Assembly (NCBI GenBank): GCA_949288715.1
Contig: CASELH010000002.1
Location: forward strand, 62,001 to 126,000
DNA from: an uncultured Bacteroides sp.
GTDB lineage: Bacteria > Bacteroidota > Bacteroidia > Bacteroidales > Bacteroidaceae
Direction of reading: 5' to 3'
Length of the DNA stretch: 64,000 nucleotides
Under the pieces are notes generated by a model. It did not search any database and was not told the DNA's origin. It saw nothing but the letters and a program-made list of their open reading frames with translations. This document shows positions 1 through 9,412 of the stretch, in pieces (positions within the stretch are counted from its first letter, which is position 1; the number at the start of each line of letters is the position of its first letter). The position numbers and the translations under genes are program-made.

Positions 1-368
1 CCATCGCGGTCGGCATTGATGTTGTTTTCCATCTTCATGGCTTCGAGGATAATGATGGTTTGGCCCTTCTTCACCACGTCGCCCACCTTCACCTTGATGT
101 CGAGGATGGTGCCGGGCAGCGGCGACTTCACACCCGACTTGCCTGCCGATGCCGGAGCCGGCTTCGTAACCTGTGCGGCCGGTGCCCCCGGAGTGGTCGA
201 TGCCTGGCGCACTACCGGCTTGATGACGGTTGTCTTGGGTTTGGGCGCATTTTCCATTTCTACGTTGTAGGGAGTGCCGTTTACCTCCACGTGGGCAATG
301 TTTCCTTCGATATCTCCGACAACAACATTGTAAACATTGCCATTGATTTTGTATTTATATTCTTTCAT
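1..368 (-). CDS. Biotin carboxyl carrier subunit of methylmalonyl-CoA decarboxylase (3' end outside window)
   Basis: Carries the biotin that moves carboxylate from methylmalonyl-CoA to the membrane decarboxylase subunit. The visible 122 residues start MKEYKYKING, followed by a Pro/Ala-rich flexible linker (about residues 42-75) and a biotinyl domain with the attachment motif EAMKMEN, biotinyl lysine at residue 112. The last residues of the domain lie off the left edge. It follows the OadG-like gene by 27 bases on the same strand and closes the visible part of the mce-mmdA-OadG-BCCP operon; the membrane beta subunit (mmdB) is expected beyond the edge. An oxaloacetate or propionyl-CoA carboxylase carrier is possible by sequence alone; the neighbours favour the methylmalonyl-CoA enzyme. 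Confidence 0.9.
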   Translation of the reverse strand, partial: MKEYKYKINGNVYNVVVGDIEGNIAHVEVNGTPYNVEMENAPKPKTTVIKPVVRQASTTPGAPAAQVTKPAPASAGKSGVKSPLPGTILDIKVKVGDVVKKGQTIIILEAMKMENNINADRD

Positions 369-395
369 TTGTTCGATAGTTTTTATGGGTATGTT

Positions 396-1328
396 TTACT
401 TCTTATGCGGAATCTCGCGCAGCGTGTAGATTTTGGAGCTCCATGGCGAGTAGCTGCGTTTTACGCGCGTAATGGTAAGCACGGTCTCCTCCACGTCGTG
501 CACATCGCTTTGCATCTCGTGCAAGGCCATGGAGATGGCGGCAAAGACTTCGCCGGGAGCTTGGCCGAGGCCTTTCTCCTTGGCTTCGCTCTTGTCCGTG
601 ATGCCTTTGGCCTTCATGGCATTCTTGCGGCTCATGGCTACAGATGCCTTGCCGATGAATCTGAAGGAAACGTAGAGCAGAATCAAGCCGAAGAACACCA
701 CGAGCATGGCTGTAATGGACATGCCGATGCCCACGCTGTCGTGTTGCTCGAATTTTTCCATCTTCACGTTCTTGTCCAGCGTCTTGTTGTTGGTGCTGGG
801 TGTGACGTACTTGTCGGCCGATTCGTCTTTCACTTCCCATTCGGGGGCGGCATCGTCCACGCGGGCATAAGAGTAGTCGGCTTGCAATTGAGCGGCAGGC
901 ACCACAATTTGGTCCAGCAACTTCTTGCCCGAGTCGTAAAGTCCTATCCAGTTGTCCACATTGGGTTCCAGGCGGAAGTTGGTGTGGAAAGTTCCCCGGT
1001 TGGGCAGCCCGTCGGCCCAGAACAAGGCGTGCTGGCGCGGGTTGATTTTTGTCAATACGTCTCCCTTCGGAATGAAGTACGACGCGGTGTCGCCCGGCTG
1101 GCTGCTGTGCCTCAGGTAGCAACCGGCAAGGTCGGCGCTGCCATACGATTTGTTGAATATTTCAATCCACGGGCTGTGTATGCCGTAATCGTCCTGGAAG
1201 TTGCTGTGGTTGTCTACAAGCACTTCGTTCAGAAGCAGCTTGCTGTTCCCCTCATCGCTTCCGCACGAAGATAACGTCCCCATACCCAGCACGAGTGAAA
1301 AGAATATCCCGATTTTTACTTTGTTCAT
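396..1328 (-). CDS. Lamin-tail domain / OadG-family sodium pump decarboxylase subunit fusion, lipoprotein
   Basis: 310 residues. Residues 1-21 are a signal peptide ending in a lipobox (TLSSC, Cys22). Residues about 31-170 resemble a lamin-tail domain (LLNEVLVDNHSN..., then PWIEIFNKS and LAGCYL), an immunoglobulin-like fold found in secreted bacterial proteins. A single membrane helix at about 199-225 with the preceding VGIGMSITAMLVVF is typical of OadG/MmdC, the small subunit that anchors and assembles sodium-translocating decarboxylases. The charged tail faces the cytoplasm. Ordinary OadG proteins are about 80-120 residues, so the exported N-terminal domain is an addition. It lies between mmdA and the biotin carrier with short gaps, so it is almost certainly a subunit of the same complex. 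What the extracytoplasmic domain binds is unknown. Confidence 0.85.
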   Translation of the reverse strand: MNKVKIGIFFSLVLGMGTLSSCGSDEGNSKLLLNEVLVDNHSNFQDDYGIHSPWIEIFNKSYGSADLAGCYLRHSSQPGDTASYFIPKGDVLTKINPRQHALFWADGLPNRGTFHTNFRLEPNVDNWIGLYDSGKKLLDQIVVPAAQLQADYSYARVDDAAPEWEVKDESADKYVTPSTNNKTLDKNVKMEKFEQHDSVGIGMSITAMLVVFFGLILLYVSFRFIGKASVAMSRKNAMKAKGITDKSEAKEKGLGQAPGEVFAAISMALHEMQSDVHDVEETVLTITRVKRSYSPWSSKIYTLREIPHKK

Positions 1329-1361
1329 AATCGTTTTCGTTTTAATGTAAATGGGTATTGG

Positions 1362-2915
1362 TTACAATGGAATGTTGCCGTGCTTCTTGGCCGGGTTGGT
1401 CAGCTTCTTGGTCTGCAGCTGCTGCAAGGCGCGGATGATGCGGAAGCGCGTGTTGCGCGGCTCAATAACATCATCAATGTAGCCATACTTGGCTGCATTG
1501 TACGGGTTGGCAAACAGCTTGGTGTATTCGGCTTCCTTCTCTGCCAGGAACTGGGCGGGGTTTTCATGCTCTTTGGCTTCCTTGGCGTAAAGCACTTCTA
1601 CAGCGCCTGCGCCACCCATTACGGCTATCTCGGCCGTGGGCCATGCATAGTTCATGTCGCCGCGCAGCTGCTTGCAGCTCATCACGATGTGCGAGCCGCC
1701 GTAAGACTTGCGCAACGTCACCGTAACCTTGGGAACCGTGGCCTCGCCATAGGCATAAAGCAGCTTGGCACCGTGCAGAATGACGCCGTTGTACTCTTGC
1801 CCCGTACCCGGCAAGAAGCCCGGCACGTCTACGAGGGATACGATGGGAATGTTGAAGGCGTCGCAGAAGCGTACGAAGCGTGCGCCCTTGCGCGAAGCGT
1901 TGCTGTCGAGCACGCCGGCCAGGAACTTGGGCTGGTTGGCCACGATGCCCACCGACTGTCCGTTGAAGCGGGCAAAGCCGATGATGATGTTCTTGGCATA
2001 ATCTTTCTGTATTTCGAGGAATTCTCCGTTGTCGATGATGGCGCCTATCACCTCATACATGTCGTAGGGCTTGTTGGGATTGTCGGGGATAATCTCGTTC
2101 AGCGAGTCCTCCAGGCGGTCTATCGGGTCGGTGCAGTCAATGTAGGGAGGTTCTTCCAGGTTGTTCTGGGGGATGTAGCTCAAAAGCTTGCGGATGAGGG
2201 TCAGGCCTTCTTCCTCAGTGGCTGCGGTGAAGTGCGTAACGCCCGACTTGGTGGAGTGCACGCTGGCGCCGCCCAGATTCTCTTGGGTTACGTCTTCGCC
2301 CGTAACGGTCTTTACTACCTTCGGGCCGGTGAGGAACATGTAAGACGTTCCTTCCATCATCAGCGTGAAGTCTGTCAGGGCAGGGGAGTAAACGGCACCG
2401 CCTGCACAGGGGCCGAAGATGCCCGATATCTGCGGAATGACGCCCGAAGCCAAGATGTTGCGTTGGAATATTTCGGCATAGCCTGCCAAGGCGTTGATGC
2501 CTTCCTGGATGCGCGCGCCGCCCGAGTCGTTCAACCCGATGACCGGGGCACCCATCTTCATGGCCTTATCCATGATGTGGCATATCTTCATTGACATGGT
2601 TTCGGAGAGCGAACCTGCCGATACGGTGAAGTCTTGTGCGAAGACGTAAACCAGACGGCCTTCGATGGTGCCGCAACCCGTCACCACGCCGTCGCCCGGA
2701 TAGTGCTTCTTCTCCATGCCGAAGTTGGTGCAACGGTGCTCCACAAACATGTCCATTTCCTCAAAGCTGCCTTCGTCAAGAAGCATAGCTATGCGCTCGC
2801 GGGCTGTATACTTGCCTTTATCGTGTTGCTTGGCAATAGCCTTTTCACCACCACCGAGGCGTGCGGCTACACGGCGGTCAATGAGTTCTTTAATTTTTTC
2901 CAGTTGGTTACTCAT
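1362..2915 (-). CDS. mmdA: Methylmalonyl-CoA decarboxylase carboxyltransferase (alpha) subunit
   Basis: 517 residues from the ATG at 2915 (a TTG 12 bases upstream also keeps the frame but is a less likely start). The protein is a full-length carboxyltransferase of the acetyl/propionyl-CoA carboxylase beta family: N-terminal crotonase-like half with GGARIQEG and the [17 protein letters not shown] block, C-terminal half with [12 protein letters not shown] and the [15 protein letters not shown] block. It transfers the carboxyl group of methylmalonyl-CoA to the biotin carrier. Flanked upstream by the epimerase mce and downstream by OadG-like and biotin-carrier genes, it belongs to the succinate-to-propionate pathway. 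Propionyl-CoA carboxylase beta is the alternative name given by sequence only; the missing biotin carboxylase nearby and the OadG partner favour the decarboxylase. Confidence 0.93.
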   Translation of the reverse strand: MSNQLEKIKELIDRRVAARLGGGEKAIAKQHDKGKYTARERIAMLLDEGSFEEMDMFVEHRCTNFGMEKKHYPGDGVVTGCGTIEGRLVYVFAQDFTVSAGSLSETMSMKICHIMDKAMKMGAPVIGLNDSGGARIQEGINALAGYAEIFQRNILASGVIPQISGIFGPCAGGAVYSPALTDFTLMMEGTSYMFLTGPKVVKTVTGEDVTQENLGGASVHSTKSGVTHFTAATEEEGLTLIRKLLSYIPQNNLEEPPYIDCTDPIDRLEDSLNEIIPDNPNKPYDMYEVIGAIIDNGEFLEIQKDYAKNIIIGFARFNGQSVGIVANQPKFLAGVLDSNASRKGARFVRFCDAFNIPIVSLVDVPGFLPGTGQEYNGVILHGAKLLYAYGEATVPKVTVTLRKSYGGSHIVMSCKQLRGDMNYAWPTAEIAVMGGAGAVEVLYAKEAKEHENPAQFLAEKEAEYTKLFANPYNAAKYGYIDDVIEPRNTRFRIIRALQQLQTKKLTNPAKKHGNIPL

Positions 2916-2980
2916 TTTTCTTATCAATATATAGGTTGTTGATGTTTATTAGCTGTTCTCGTCGTTGTGCCTGGCGGGAG

Positions 2981-3397
2981 TCATTCGGGCTTCTCGCAAA
3001 GTTCGGTCAGCACGCCCAGCGTGGACTTCGGGTGCAGGAAGGCGATGTTCAAGCCCTCGGCGCCCTTGCGGGGAGCTTTGTCGATGAGGCGCACGCCTTT
3101 CTCTTCAGCATAAGCCAAGGCGTTGGCCACGCCGTCTTCAATGGCAAATGCCAGGTGGTGCATGCCGCCCTTGCCGCCGTTCTTTTCGATGAACTTGGCG
3201 ATGGTGCTTTCCGGCGATGTCGGCTCCAATAATTCGATTTTTACTTCGCCTACTTTCAGGAAGGCTGTCTTGACTTTCTGGTCTTCTACAGTTTCGATGT
3301 TGTAGCATTTCAGACTCAATACGTTTTCATAATACGGCAGGGCTTCCTCAATACTTGTGACGGCAATGCCCAGGTGCTCAATGTGTGAAATTTGCAT
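2981..3397 (-). CDS. mce: Methylmalonyl-CoA epimerase
   Basis: 138 residues from the ATG at 3397 (MQISHIEHLGIAV); the open frame extends 20 codons further but without family similarity. Single vicinal-oxygen-chelate protein with the metal-binding His in HIEHLGIAV, Glu in VKIELLEPT, His in GGMHHLAFAIED and the terminal LTELCE segment. It interconverts R- and S-methylmalonyl-CoA, linking methylmalonyl-CoA mutase to the decarboxylase encoded immediately downstream (65 bases). First gene of the visible operon. A weak -7-like element (revcomp TTACTTTG) lies at 3457-3464. Confidence 0.93.
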   Translation of the reverse strand: MQISHIEHLGIAVTSIEEALPYYENVLSLKCYNIETVEDQKVKTAFLKVGEVKIELLEPTSPESTIAKFIEKNGGKGGMHHLAFAIEDGVANALAYAEEKGVRLIDKAPRKGAEGLNIAFLHPKSTLGVLTELCEKPE

Positions 3398-4027
3398 AAT
3401 ATATACAATTAAATTGGTTTTTAGAACATTTACCCTAATAAACAGGTAACGCACCACAAAGTAAAGGATTTCTTATAAAAGAAAGAAATTTTTTTCCGAT
3501 TAATTGTAGAATAATTGAATTGCAGGGTACTATTTTAAGGTTCTCTACGTACCTTTTTCCCAGTCTTGTTTCACCTTTGGTTTGTTTTTGTGAGAGGCTG
3601 TCAGATTAGGGTGGGTAGGGGCATGCGCACGAGGGAATGTCAGTGGTATTTGTTTTGGCTTTCATTTAACTTTCTTTTTCTTTACATTGTAAAAATGCGG
3701 AACTCCTGATAAAACCACTTGTAAAAGCGTTCTTATATCCTCATTATAAACGTGTTATATAGATTTTCTTGTCAACATATATCTTTCTCTTTACCTTCTC
3801 CTTACCCGGTCCTTACCTGCTCCTTTTCTTTTTCGCTCTTATGGAAAGGAAATTGAACGTCCCTGGTAAGTATGGAATGCTTACAAATTGATGAATTGGA
3901 TATCTGAAGTGTAAATGATGTTAAAGGATGCTCGTGTTGATTTATCAGTTTTCACCCCAATGGGGAATTGTAGATGAAAAAACTTATGAGGTTGTCATCA
4001 TGGCCTTGCGGCGATAATATGCGATTA
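3398..4027. other. Non-coding AT-rich region between mce and the SusD gene
   Basis: About 630 bases with no convincing reading frame. It should contain the mce promoter near its left end. The only internal structure I see is a short direct repeat at 3791-3823, TTACC recurring every 11 bases three times (see findings). The rest shows no strong hairpin or RNA gene that I can recognise. Confidence 0.5.
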
Positions 4028-4071
4028 AGGGTGTACCCCCAAGTGTTCTTACTTGTTGGGGCACACCCTTT
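4028..4071 (-). terminator. Hairpin downstream of the SusD gene
   Basis: Inverted repeat GGGTGTACCCCCAA ... TTGGGGCACACCC, 50 bases after the SusD stop codon. On the plus strand it is followed by TTTT; on the minus strand the following U-run is poor. Likely the end of the susC-susD transcript. Confidence 0.6.
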
Positions 4072-4122
4072 TCGTCAGGTATGGAGGTGATGATTTTCCA
4101 GTTGCCTGTGGCGGCATTTACA

Positions 4123-5754
4123 TTACCAGCCCTCGTTCTGTTCCATATTGGGGTTCACCTCTATCTCGGTGAGGGGGATGGGCAGCAACTTATGCTTGCT
4201 CTTGAAGCCGTAGGTGCTGTTGGTATAGGGCCAGCGCAGCTCGAACTCGTAGATGGCGTTGCCCTCATCGTCCCTTAGCGTGTTGCCGTCCTCGTCTGTC
4301 TGGGCATAGTAGCCGAATTGGAGTATTTCAGCGCCTTGCTCGCCCAGATATTCTTCCGCATCACCCCAGCGGATGAGGTCTTCGTAGCGGCAGCCTTCAT
4401 AGCAGAGCTCCAGGCGTTTCTCTGTCTTGATGTCGTCCATTGTGATGGAGGTGAGGGTGGGGGCTTGTGCCCGTTCGCGTATCTTGTTGACGTATTCCAA
4501 TGTCTTGCCGGTGTTGCCCGACTGGAGGTGGGCTTCGGCGGCCATCAGCAGCACTTCGGCATAGCGCATGATGCGCAGGTTGATGGTGGTGCATACTTGC
4601 CAGCCGGAGTTGTCGATGGAGAGGTCGTCTTTCAAAAGGCGGGTTTTCCAGGCGAAGTAGCTTTCGCTGCCTACCAGGTTGCTGCCCGGGGCGATGCTGA
4701 TGCCCATTTCTTCCATCTGCTCGTAGGTGCGGATGGTGTTGTTCAGGCGGTAGCCGTCTTCACCCTCCACGGCTACAAAGGCTTCGTAGAGCGATTCGCG
4801 CGGGTTCATGAAACCATAGGTGCCCATGGCATAAGTGTTTTGCATTTCGGTAGTCATGCTCAGCTTGTCGGTGCGCCAGGCCAACATGCAGTTGAATTGC
4901 AGGTAGTTGCTCCAGGCTTGCTCCACGTCGTCGAGCATCTGCAGCTCGAAGATGGACTCACAGCAGTTGTTTCCCGTGGTGTGAAACAGACCGTCGTAGT
5001 CGGCATACAAGTCATAGAGGCCTGAGTCGATTACTTCGTCCAGCATGGCGGCGGCTTCGGCATATTTACCTTGCATCAGGTAGGCTTTGCCCAGGAAAGC
5101 CTTGGCGGCTTCCAGCGTGAGGCGGATGCCGGTGGTTTGGTCGTTTACGCTGGTTTTCGACTTCAAGGCGCCGCTGCCGATGGCGGTTTGCAGTTCTTCT
5201 TCCACAAAAGCCCAGGTGGCTGCGGCCGTGCCGTTGCCTTGGCGGTATTCATCGGTGTCCAGCAGGTGGTCTACGATGGGTGCGGTGCCCCACAGGGAGG
5301 CAAGCTCGCTATGCGCCCAAGCCCTTGCCACACGTGCTTCGGCAATGGCGCGTTGCATGGTTCCCGTAGTGCCGGGCACTTTCTCGATGATGAGGTTAGC
5401 GTAGTAGATGAGGGTGTAAAGGCCGGAGTACAGCCCGGATACAATGCTGTTTGAGGTGTCGTAGCGAAACTCATTGAGTTGCTCAAGCTCGGTGTTGTCA
5501 CCGCGTGTGCCTCCGGCTGCCCAAGCATCATCTGCCATGAAGTTCTTAATATACCACCAGTTGACGTAGACACTGGTTCGCCACTTCAAGTACATGGCGG
5601 CCACGGCGGCTTCGGTTTCTTCATCGGTCTGGTAGTAATCGTTTACGCTACCCATGTTGCCATGCTTTTCTATGTTCAAGCGGTCCTCGCAAGCGGTGGT
5701 CATGCCTACCAGTAGGGCGAGGAGTAAAGTGTATATGAAATAATGCTTTTTCAT
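4123..5754 (-). CDS. SusD/RagB-family surface glycan-binding lipoprotein
   Basis: 543 residues. Signal peptide with lipobox MTTAC (Cys22), so anchored in the outer membrane facing out. Contains the TPR-like helical SusD fold signals: an early AVAAMYLKWR helix, VARAWAHSELASLWG, AFLGKAYLMQGKYAEAAAMLDEVI, RYAEVLLMAAEAHLQSGN, and the C-terminal LLPIPLTEIEVNPNMEQN signature of RagB/SusD proteins. It caps the SusC transporter encoded 21 bases upstream and helps load an oligosaccharide or peptide. The ligand cannot be predicted; no glycoside hydrolase sits next to the pair. Confidence 0.95.
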   Translation of the reverse strand: MKKHYFIYTLLLALLVGMTTACEDRLNIEKHGNMGSVNDYYQTDEETEAAVAAMYLKWRTSVYVNWWYIKNFMADDAWAAGGTRGDNTELEQLNEFRYDTSNSIVSGLYSGLYTLIYYANLIIEKVPGTTGTMQRAIAEARVARAWAHSELASLWGTAPIVDHLLDTDEYRQGNGTAAATWAFVEEELQTAIGSGALKSKTSVNDQTTGIRLTLEAAKAFLGKAYLMQGKYAEAAAMLDEVIDSGLYDLYADYDGLFHTTGNNCCESIFELQMLDDVEQAWSNYLQFNCMLAWRTDKLSMTTEMQNTYAMGTYGFMNPRESLYEAFVAVEGEDGYRLNNTIRTYEQMEEMGISIAPGSNLVGSESYFAWKTRLLKDDLSIDNSGWQVCTTINLRIMRYAEVLLMAAEAHLQSGNTGKTLEYVNKIRERAQAPTLTSITMDDIKTEKRLELCYEGCRYEDLIRWGDAEEYLGEQGAEILQFGYYAQTDEDGNTLRDDEGNAIYEFELRWPYTNSTYGFKSKHKLLPIPLTEIEVNPNMEQNEGW

Positions 5755-5775
5755 TGTTGTGTCGGTATTTGTGAT

Positions 5776-8700
5776 TTAGAATGTTACGTTAAGGCCGAAA
5801 ACCACCTTTTTGGAGGCAGGATAGCCGCCTTTGTCTATGCCCATACCCGAAGTGGAGTCGGAAGATGCCTCGGGGTCGAAACCTGGATACTTGGTGAACG
5901 TAAAGAAGTCGTCCAACGAGCAGTAGAGGCGCAGGTTGTCTATGCAGGCTTTCCTCAGCCACGTTTTGGGCAAGGTATAGCCAAGCTGTATCTGCTTTAT
6001 TTTGAAGTATGAGCCGTCGAAGACCATGGCATCGGAGGTGATGTATTTTTCCATGTTGTTGGCTCCTGCCCTGGGCACAGTGCCGGTAGTGTTGTTGGTT
6101 GTCCAACGGTTGTCGTAGAAGATTTCCTTCATGACGTTGGCCGTCTGGTAGTCGGGGCGGTAGGTGGCGTTGAACATGTCGTTGCCATGCGAGCCGCTGC
6201 CGAAGACGGTGAGGTCGAGTCCCTTCCAGGCAGCAGTCAGCGTGATGCCGTAGGTGAAGTCGGGGATGGCGTCGCCAATGTAAGTGCGGTCGTCGTCTGT
6301 TATTTCGCCGTCATTGTTCAGGTCGGCAAAAGTAGGGTCGCCCGTTGTGGGGTCTACCCCGGTAAATTTATAGCCACGGAAGTAGTACACTGGATAGCCT
6401 TTTTCGAAATAGCTGATGGTGTAGGTGTGGTAAGTCTCGCCGGTGAGGCGGTCCAGTGAGGGGTCGAGGTAGGTCACTTCATTTTTCAGTGTGGCAAGGT
6501 TGGCGCGGATACCGTAACTGAAGTCTTTGATGTTGTCACGCCAACCCAATTCAAACTCCCAGCCCTTGTTGCTTACGTTGCCGGCATTGATGGGTGAGGT
6601 AGAGCCGCCAATGATGAGCGATGGGGTGGTGCCGCTCACCAGCAGGTCTTTAGTCTTTTTGTCGAAATAGTCGAGGCTGAAGGTCAACCGGTCGTTCAGA
6701 AAGCGGGCGTCGAAGCCAACGTTCCATTGCTCGGAAGTTTCCCATTTCAGTCCGTCATTACCTAAGGAAGACGGGCCGACTGCCGAGGTATAAGAGCCGC
6801 TGTTCGCCAAAGGATATATGCCGATGCTGGACATGTCCGTGCTGTAAGGATAATTTTCGAGGGCGGCAAGACTACCGTTTTGCCCCCAACCTCCGCGCAG
6901 CTTCAGGCTGGGCACGTAGGGCTTTAGCGGTTCGAAGAAGCTTTCTTCGGAGAGGGTCCAGCCGGCGGATACGGCAGGAAAATAACCCCAGCGGTTGGAA
7001 AGAGGCAGAACGGAGAGGTCGGCAGCATCAGCACGCAGCGAGGCTTGTACCATGTAGCGGCCTTTGTAATCGTAGCCCACGCGGCCGAAGTAGGACATTT
7101 TGGCCGAGCGGGTCTTCTCGCCTGCTACTCCCTTCACCGCTGAGGACGATGCATAGTTAAGGTAGTAGAATCCGGGGTCGTTTTGCAATACGGCATGGTC
7201 GCCGTTGGCGGTGAGGCTGCCATATACATAGTCGTAGCTTTGCTCTTGAAACGACATACCCAGCATGGCAGTTAGGGTGTGGGCATCGTTGAAGGTTTTG
7301 GTGTAGTTGGCAAAGTTTTCCCACTGGTAGTAGATGGTGGTGGACGACGTGTTGTTCTGCCCTACAAAGTCGCGGTTTTGGCTGCCGTTGCCATAGAAGG
7401 GCAGGCTGGTAGCCGAATTGCGGTAGCCCGACAGGCGGTAGCCGAAGCGCGAAGTGAAAGTGAAACCGTCGAAGGGCTTGAAGTCGGCATAGATGGAGCC
7501 GGTGACGTTGAAGCCGCTATAGCTCGTTTTATTGTTGTCGCGTATGATGAAGGGATTGTAGTTTTCGCCCGAATACCAGTTGGACACGCCATAGTAATTG
7601 CCGTTTTCATCTTGCAGCAGGGTCTTGCCTTGGTCCAAGGCGTTCTGCATGTGGGTAGGCAGGTTGTCGGGGCTGTAGCTCACGGCGGTCAGCGGATCCA
7701 TCATCAGGATGCCGGAAAAGAGGCTGCCGTATTCGTTCTGCGAGGACACGCTTTTCGTATTGTATTTTTCAATCTGGTTGGTGGTGCCTACTTTGAGCCA
7801 TGGCTTGATGTTGTATTCGGCGTTGATGGTGGCCGTCATGCGTTCGTATGTGTCTTTGTCGCCTGCCACAATGCCGTCGTTGTTCAGGTAAGTGAGCGAA
7901 AGGTAGTAATTGCCTTTGTCGCTTCCGCCGGAGAAGGAGAAATTGTGCTTCTGCATCATGCTTTTTTCAAAGGTAGCATCCACCCAGTTGGTATCGGTGC
8001 CGTCCCATACGGCCATGATGTCGTCGTAGTTCAGAAATCCGCCTTCCGTCATGTAGGTGATGTACTCTTGTGCGTTGAGCAGCTTGGGCATGCGTGCCAC
8101 GGATTGCGAGGTAAGCTGGAAGTCGTACACAATCTTGCCGGCTCCTGCTTTCCCTTTCTTGGTGGTGATGAGGATGACACCGTTGCCTGCTTCAGCACCA
8201 TAGATGGCGGCCGAGGCGGCGTCTTTCAGCACTTCCATCGACTCAATGTCATTGGGGTCTATGCCACTGATGTCATCCAGGCGCACGCCGTCTACTACAT
8301 ACAGCGGGTCGGAAGCCACGTTTGACGAATAGCCGCGTACGCGCACTGTCGGCGACTCGCCCGGGGCAGATGAGGTGGTGATGAGCTGCACACCTGCCGT
8401 CTTGCCCTGCAAGGCTTGGGCTGCGGTGGTCACGGTGCGGTTTTCCATGTCTTCGGCTTTCACCGAGGAGATGGCACCCGTCACAGAACTTTTCTTCTGT
8501 ACGCCGTAGCCCACTACTACCAGCTCGTCGAGCGTTTCAGCGTCTTCTGTTAAGGTGATGTTCAAGGTGCCGCTTGTCACGGGGTGTTCTTGCGTCACGT
8601 AGCCCACGTAGGAGAAGACCAGCGTGCCACCCCGTTGGGCATTAAGCGAGTAGTTTCCGTCGATGTCGGTCACTACGCCGTTGCTGGTGCCTTTTTCCAG

Positions 8701-8856
8701 AATGGAAACACCAATCATGGGCTCGCCCAGGTTGTCGATTACTTTACCGGTCACCCTTACTTGGTTTTGTGCCAGGGCGAGGGGGACACACAACAATAGG
8801 AGAAGAACTGACGCTGCCAGCCGCTTTGCTCCTGCAACTTTAAGATTGCTTTTCAT
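5776..8856 (-). CDS. SusC/RagA-family TonB-dependent outer-membrane transporter
   Basis: 1026 residues. Signal peptide about 1-29 ending ALAQ; carboxypeptidase-like regulatory domain about 33-105 (VRVTGKVIDNLGEPMIGVSILEKG, GNYSLNA, LVFSYVGY); plug domain opening with DELVVVGYGVQKKSSVTGAI and holding the PLYVVDGVRLDDISGIDPNDIESMEVLKDASS-like block; then a long beta barrel ending in VVFGLNVTF. Imports a large nutrient with its SusD partner, driven by TonB-ExbBD. The pair stands alone: no hybrid two-component system, anti-sigma factor or SusR-like gene is adjacent, so its control is not visible here. Confidence 0.96.
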   Translation of the reverse strand: MKSNLKVAGAKRLAASVLLLLLCVPLALAQNQVRVTGKVIDNLGEPMIGVSILEKGTSNGVVTDIDGNYSLNAQRGGTLVFSYVGYVTQEHPVTSGTLNITLTEDAETLDELVVVGYGVQKKSSVTGAISSVKAEDMENRTVTTAAQALQGKTAGVQLITTSSAPGESPTVRVRGYSSNVASDPLYVVDGVRLDDISGIDPNDIESMEVLKDAASAAIYGAEAGNGVILITTKKGKAGAGKIVYDFQLTSQSVARMPKLLNAQEYITYMTEGGFLNYDDIMAVWDGTDTNWVDATFEKSMMQKHNFSFSGGSDKGNYYLSLTYLNNDGIVAGDKDTYERMTATINAEYNIKPWLKVGTTNQIEKYNTKSVSSQNEYGSLFSGILMMDPLTAVSYSPDNLPTHMQNALDQGKTLLQDENGNYYGVSNWYSGENYNPFIIRDNNKTSYSGFNVTGSIYADFKPFDGFTFTSRFGYRLSGYRNSATSLPFYGNGSQNRDFVGQNNTSSTTIYYQWENFANYTKTFNDAHTLTAMLGMSFQEQSYDYVYGSLTANGDHAVLQNDPGFYYLNYASSSAVKGVAGEKTRSAKMSYFGRVGYDYKGRYMVQASLRADAADLSVLPLSNRWGYFPAVSAGWTLSEESFFEPLKPYVPSLKLRGGWGQNGSLAALENYPYSTDMSSIGIYPLANSGSYTSAVGPSSLGNDGLKWETSEQWNVGFDARFLNDRLTFSLDYFDKKTKDLLVSGTTPSLIIGGSTSPINAGNVSNKGWEFELGWRDNIKDFSYGIRANLATLKNEVTYLDPSLDRLTGETYHTYTISYFEKGYPVYYFRGYKFTGVDPTTGDPTFADLNNDGEITDDDRTYIGDAIPDFTYGITLTAAWKGLDLTVFGSGSHGNDMFNATYRPDYQTANVMKEIFYDNRWTTNNTTGTVPRAGANNMEKYITSDAMVFDGSYFKIKQIQLGYTLPKTWLRKACIDNLRLYCSLDDFFTFTKYPGFDPEASSDSTSGMGIDKGGYPASKKVVFGLNVTF

Positions 8857-9070
8857 GTTAAAGTTTGTTTTACGTTAAAAATATAGGTTGATTGAGCTTT
8901 CCCGGCATTGGGAATGTCGGAAAGGTTTAGGTTTGTCTTTTATGTAAAAGAAGTCTTACGTTTTCTTTCACCAATGCAAAGGCAGAGGAAATAGGCGATG
9001 TGGTAATCGTTTGTAAACAGCTTTGATTGGTAGGGAAACAGTGACTAAGTGTAGTGGTGCCTAAATGAAG
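8857..9070. promoter_or_regulatory. Upstream region of the SusC gene
   Basis: 214 bases between the SusC start and the DUF4907 gene end. Read on the minus strand it holds TGCCTTTG (revcomp of 8976-8983 area), one base from the Bacteroides -7 consensus TAnnTTTG. No clear -33 partner or operator was seen. Confidence 0.35.
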
Positions 9071-9412
9071 TTAATTCAGCTGAATGCCTAAGGCCTCCAG
9101 CTCATTGCGGGTAAGTGCCGGCGGATGGCCGGAGTTGAGCTTCTTGCATACGGCTTTCCCGGCTTTCAAGGCATCCGAGGCGGTGCGGAAAGCCATTTGT
9201 CCGGATGCCGAAGGAATAAATGGCTGATAAATTATGGTGTCGGAAGACGGGTTGGTGATGAGATAGCCATATCCTCCCTTTATTTCGATGGCTTGGCAGC
9301 GGTAAGCATCGGCGTGGCATGAAAGCAGACAAGTACCGGCAAGAGCCGGCAGGCTTGCCTGCAACATCCGCATAAACAATCTTTTTACCTCAATCCGCAT
9401 CTTCTTGTTCAT
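9071..9412 (-). CDS. DUF4907-family small lipoprotein
   Basis: 113 residues from the ATG at 9412; an ATG at 9400 is equally possible and gives 109. Both starts lie inside the end of the Kelch gene, which indicates translational coupling. N-terminal signal with lipobox LLSC (Cys32). The mature part matches the DUF4907 pattern: CQAIEIKGGYGYLI, IIYQPFIPSASGQMAF, DALKAGKAVCKKL, and the closing LTRNELEALGI. Function unknown in the literature I know. In Bacteroidetes the family often sits beside Kelch and DUF4270 proteins, as here. Confidence 0.8.
   Translation of the reverse strand: MNKKMRIEVKRLFMRMLQASLPALAGTCLLSCHADAYRCQAIEIKGGYGYLITNPSSDTIIYQPFIPSASGQMAFRTASDALKAGKAVCKKLNSGHPPALTRNELEALGIQLN

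Noticed and set aside
60..1274. Long plus-strand open frame of about 404 codons
   Set aside because: It lies antisense to the OadG-like gene and the biotin-carrier gene, which have clear families and starts; the antisense frame shows no domain and is a by-product of codon bias.
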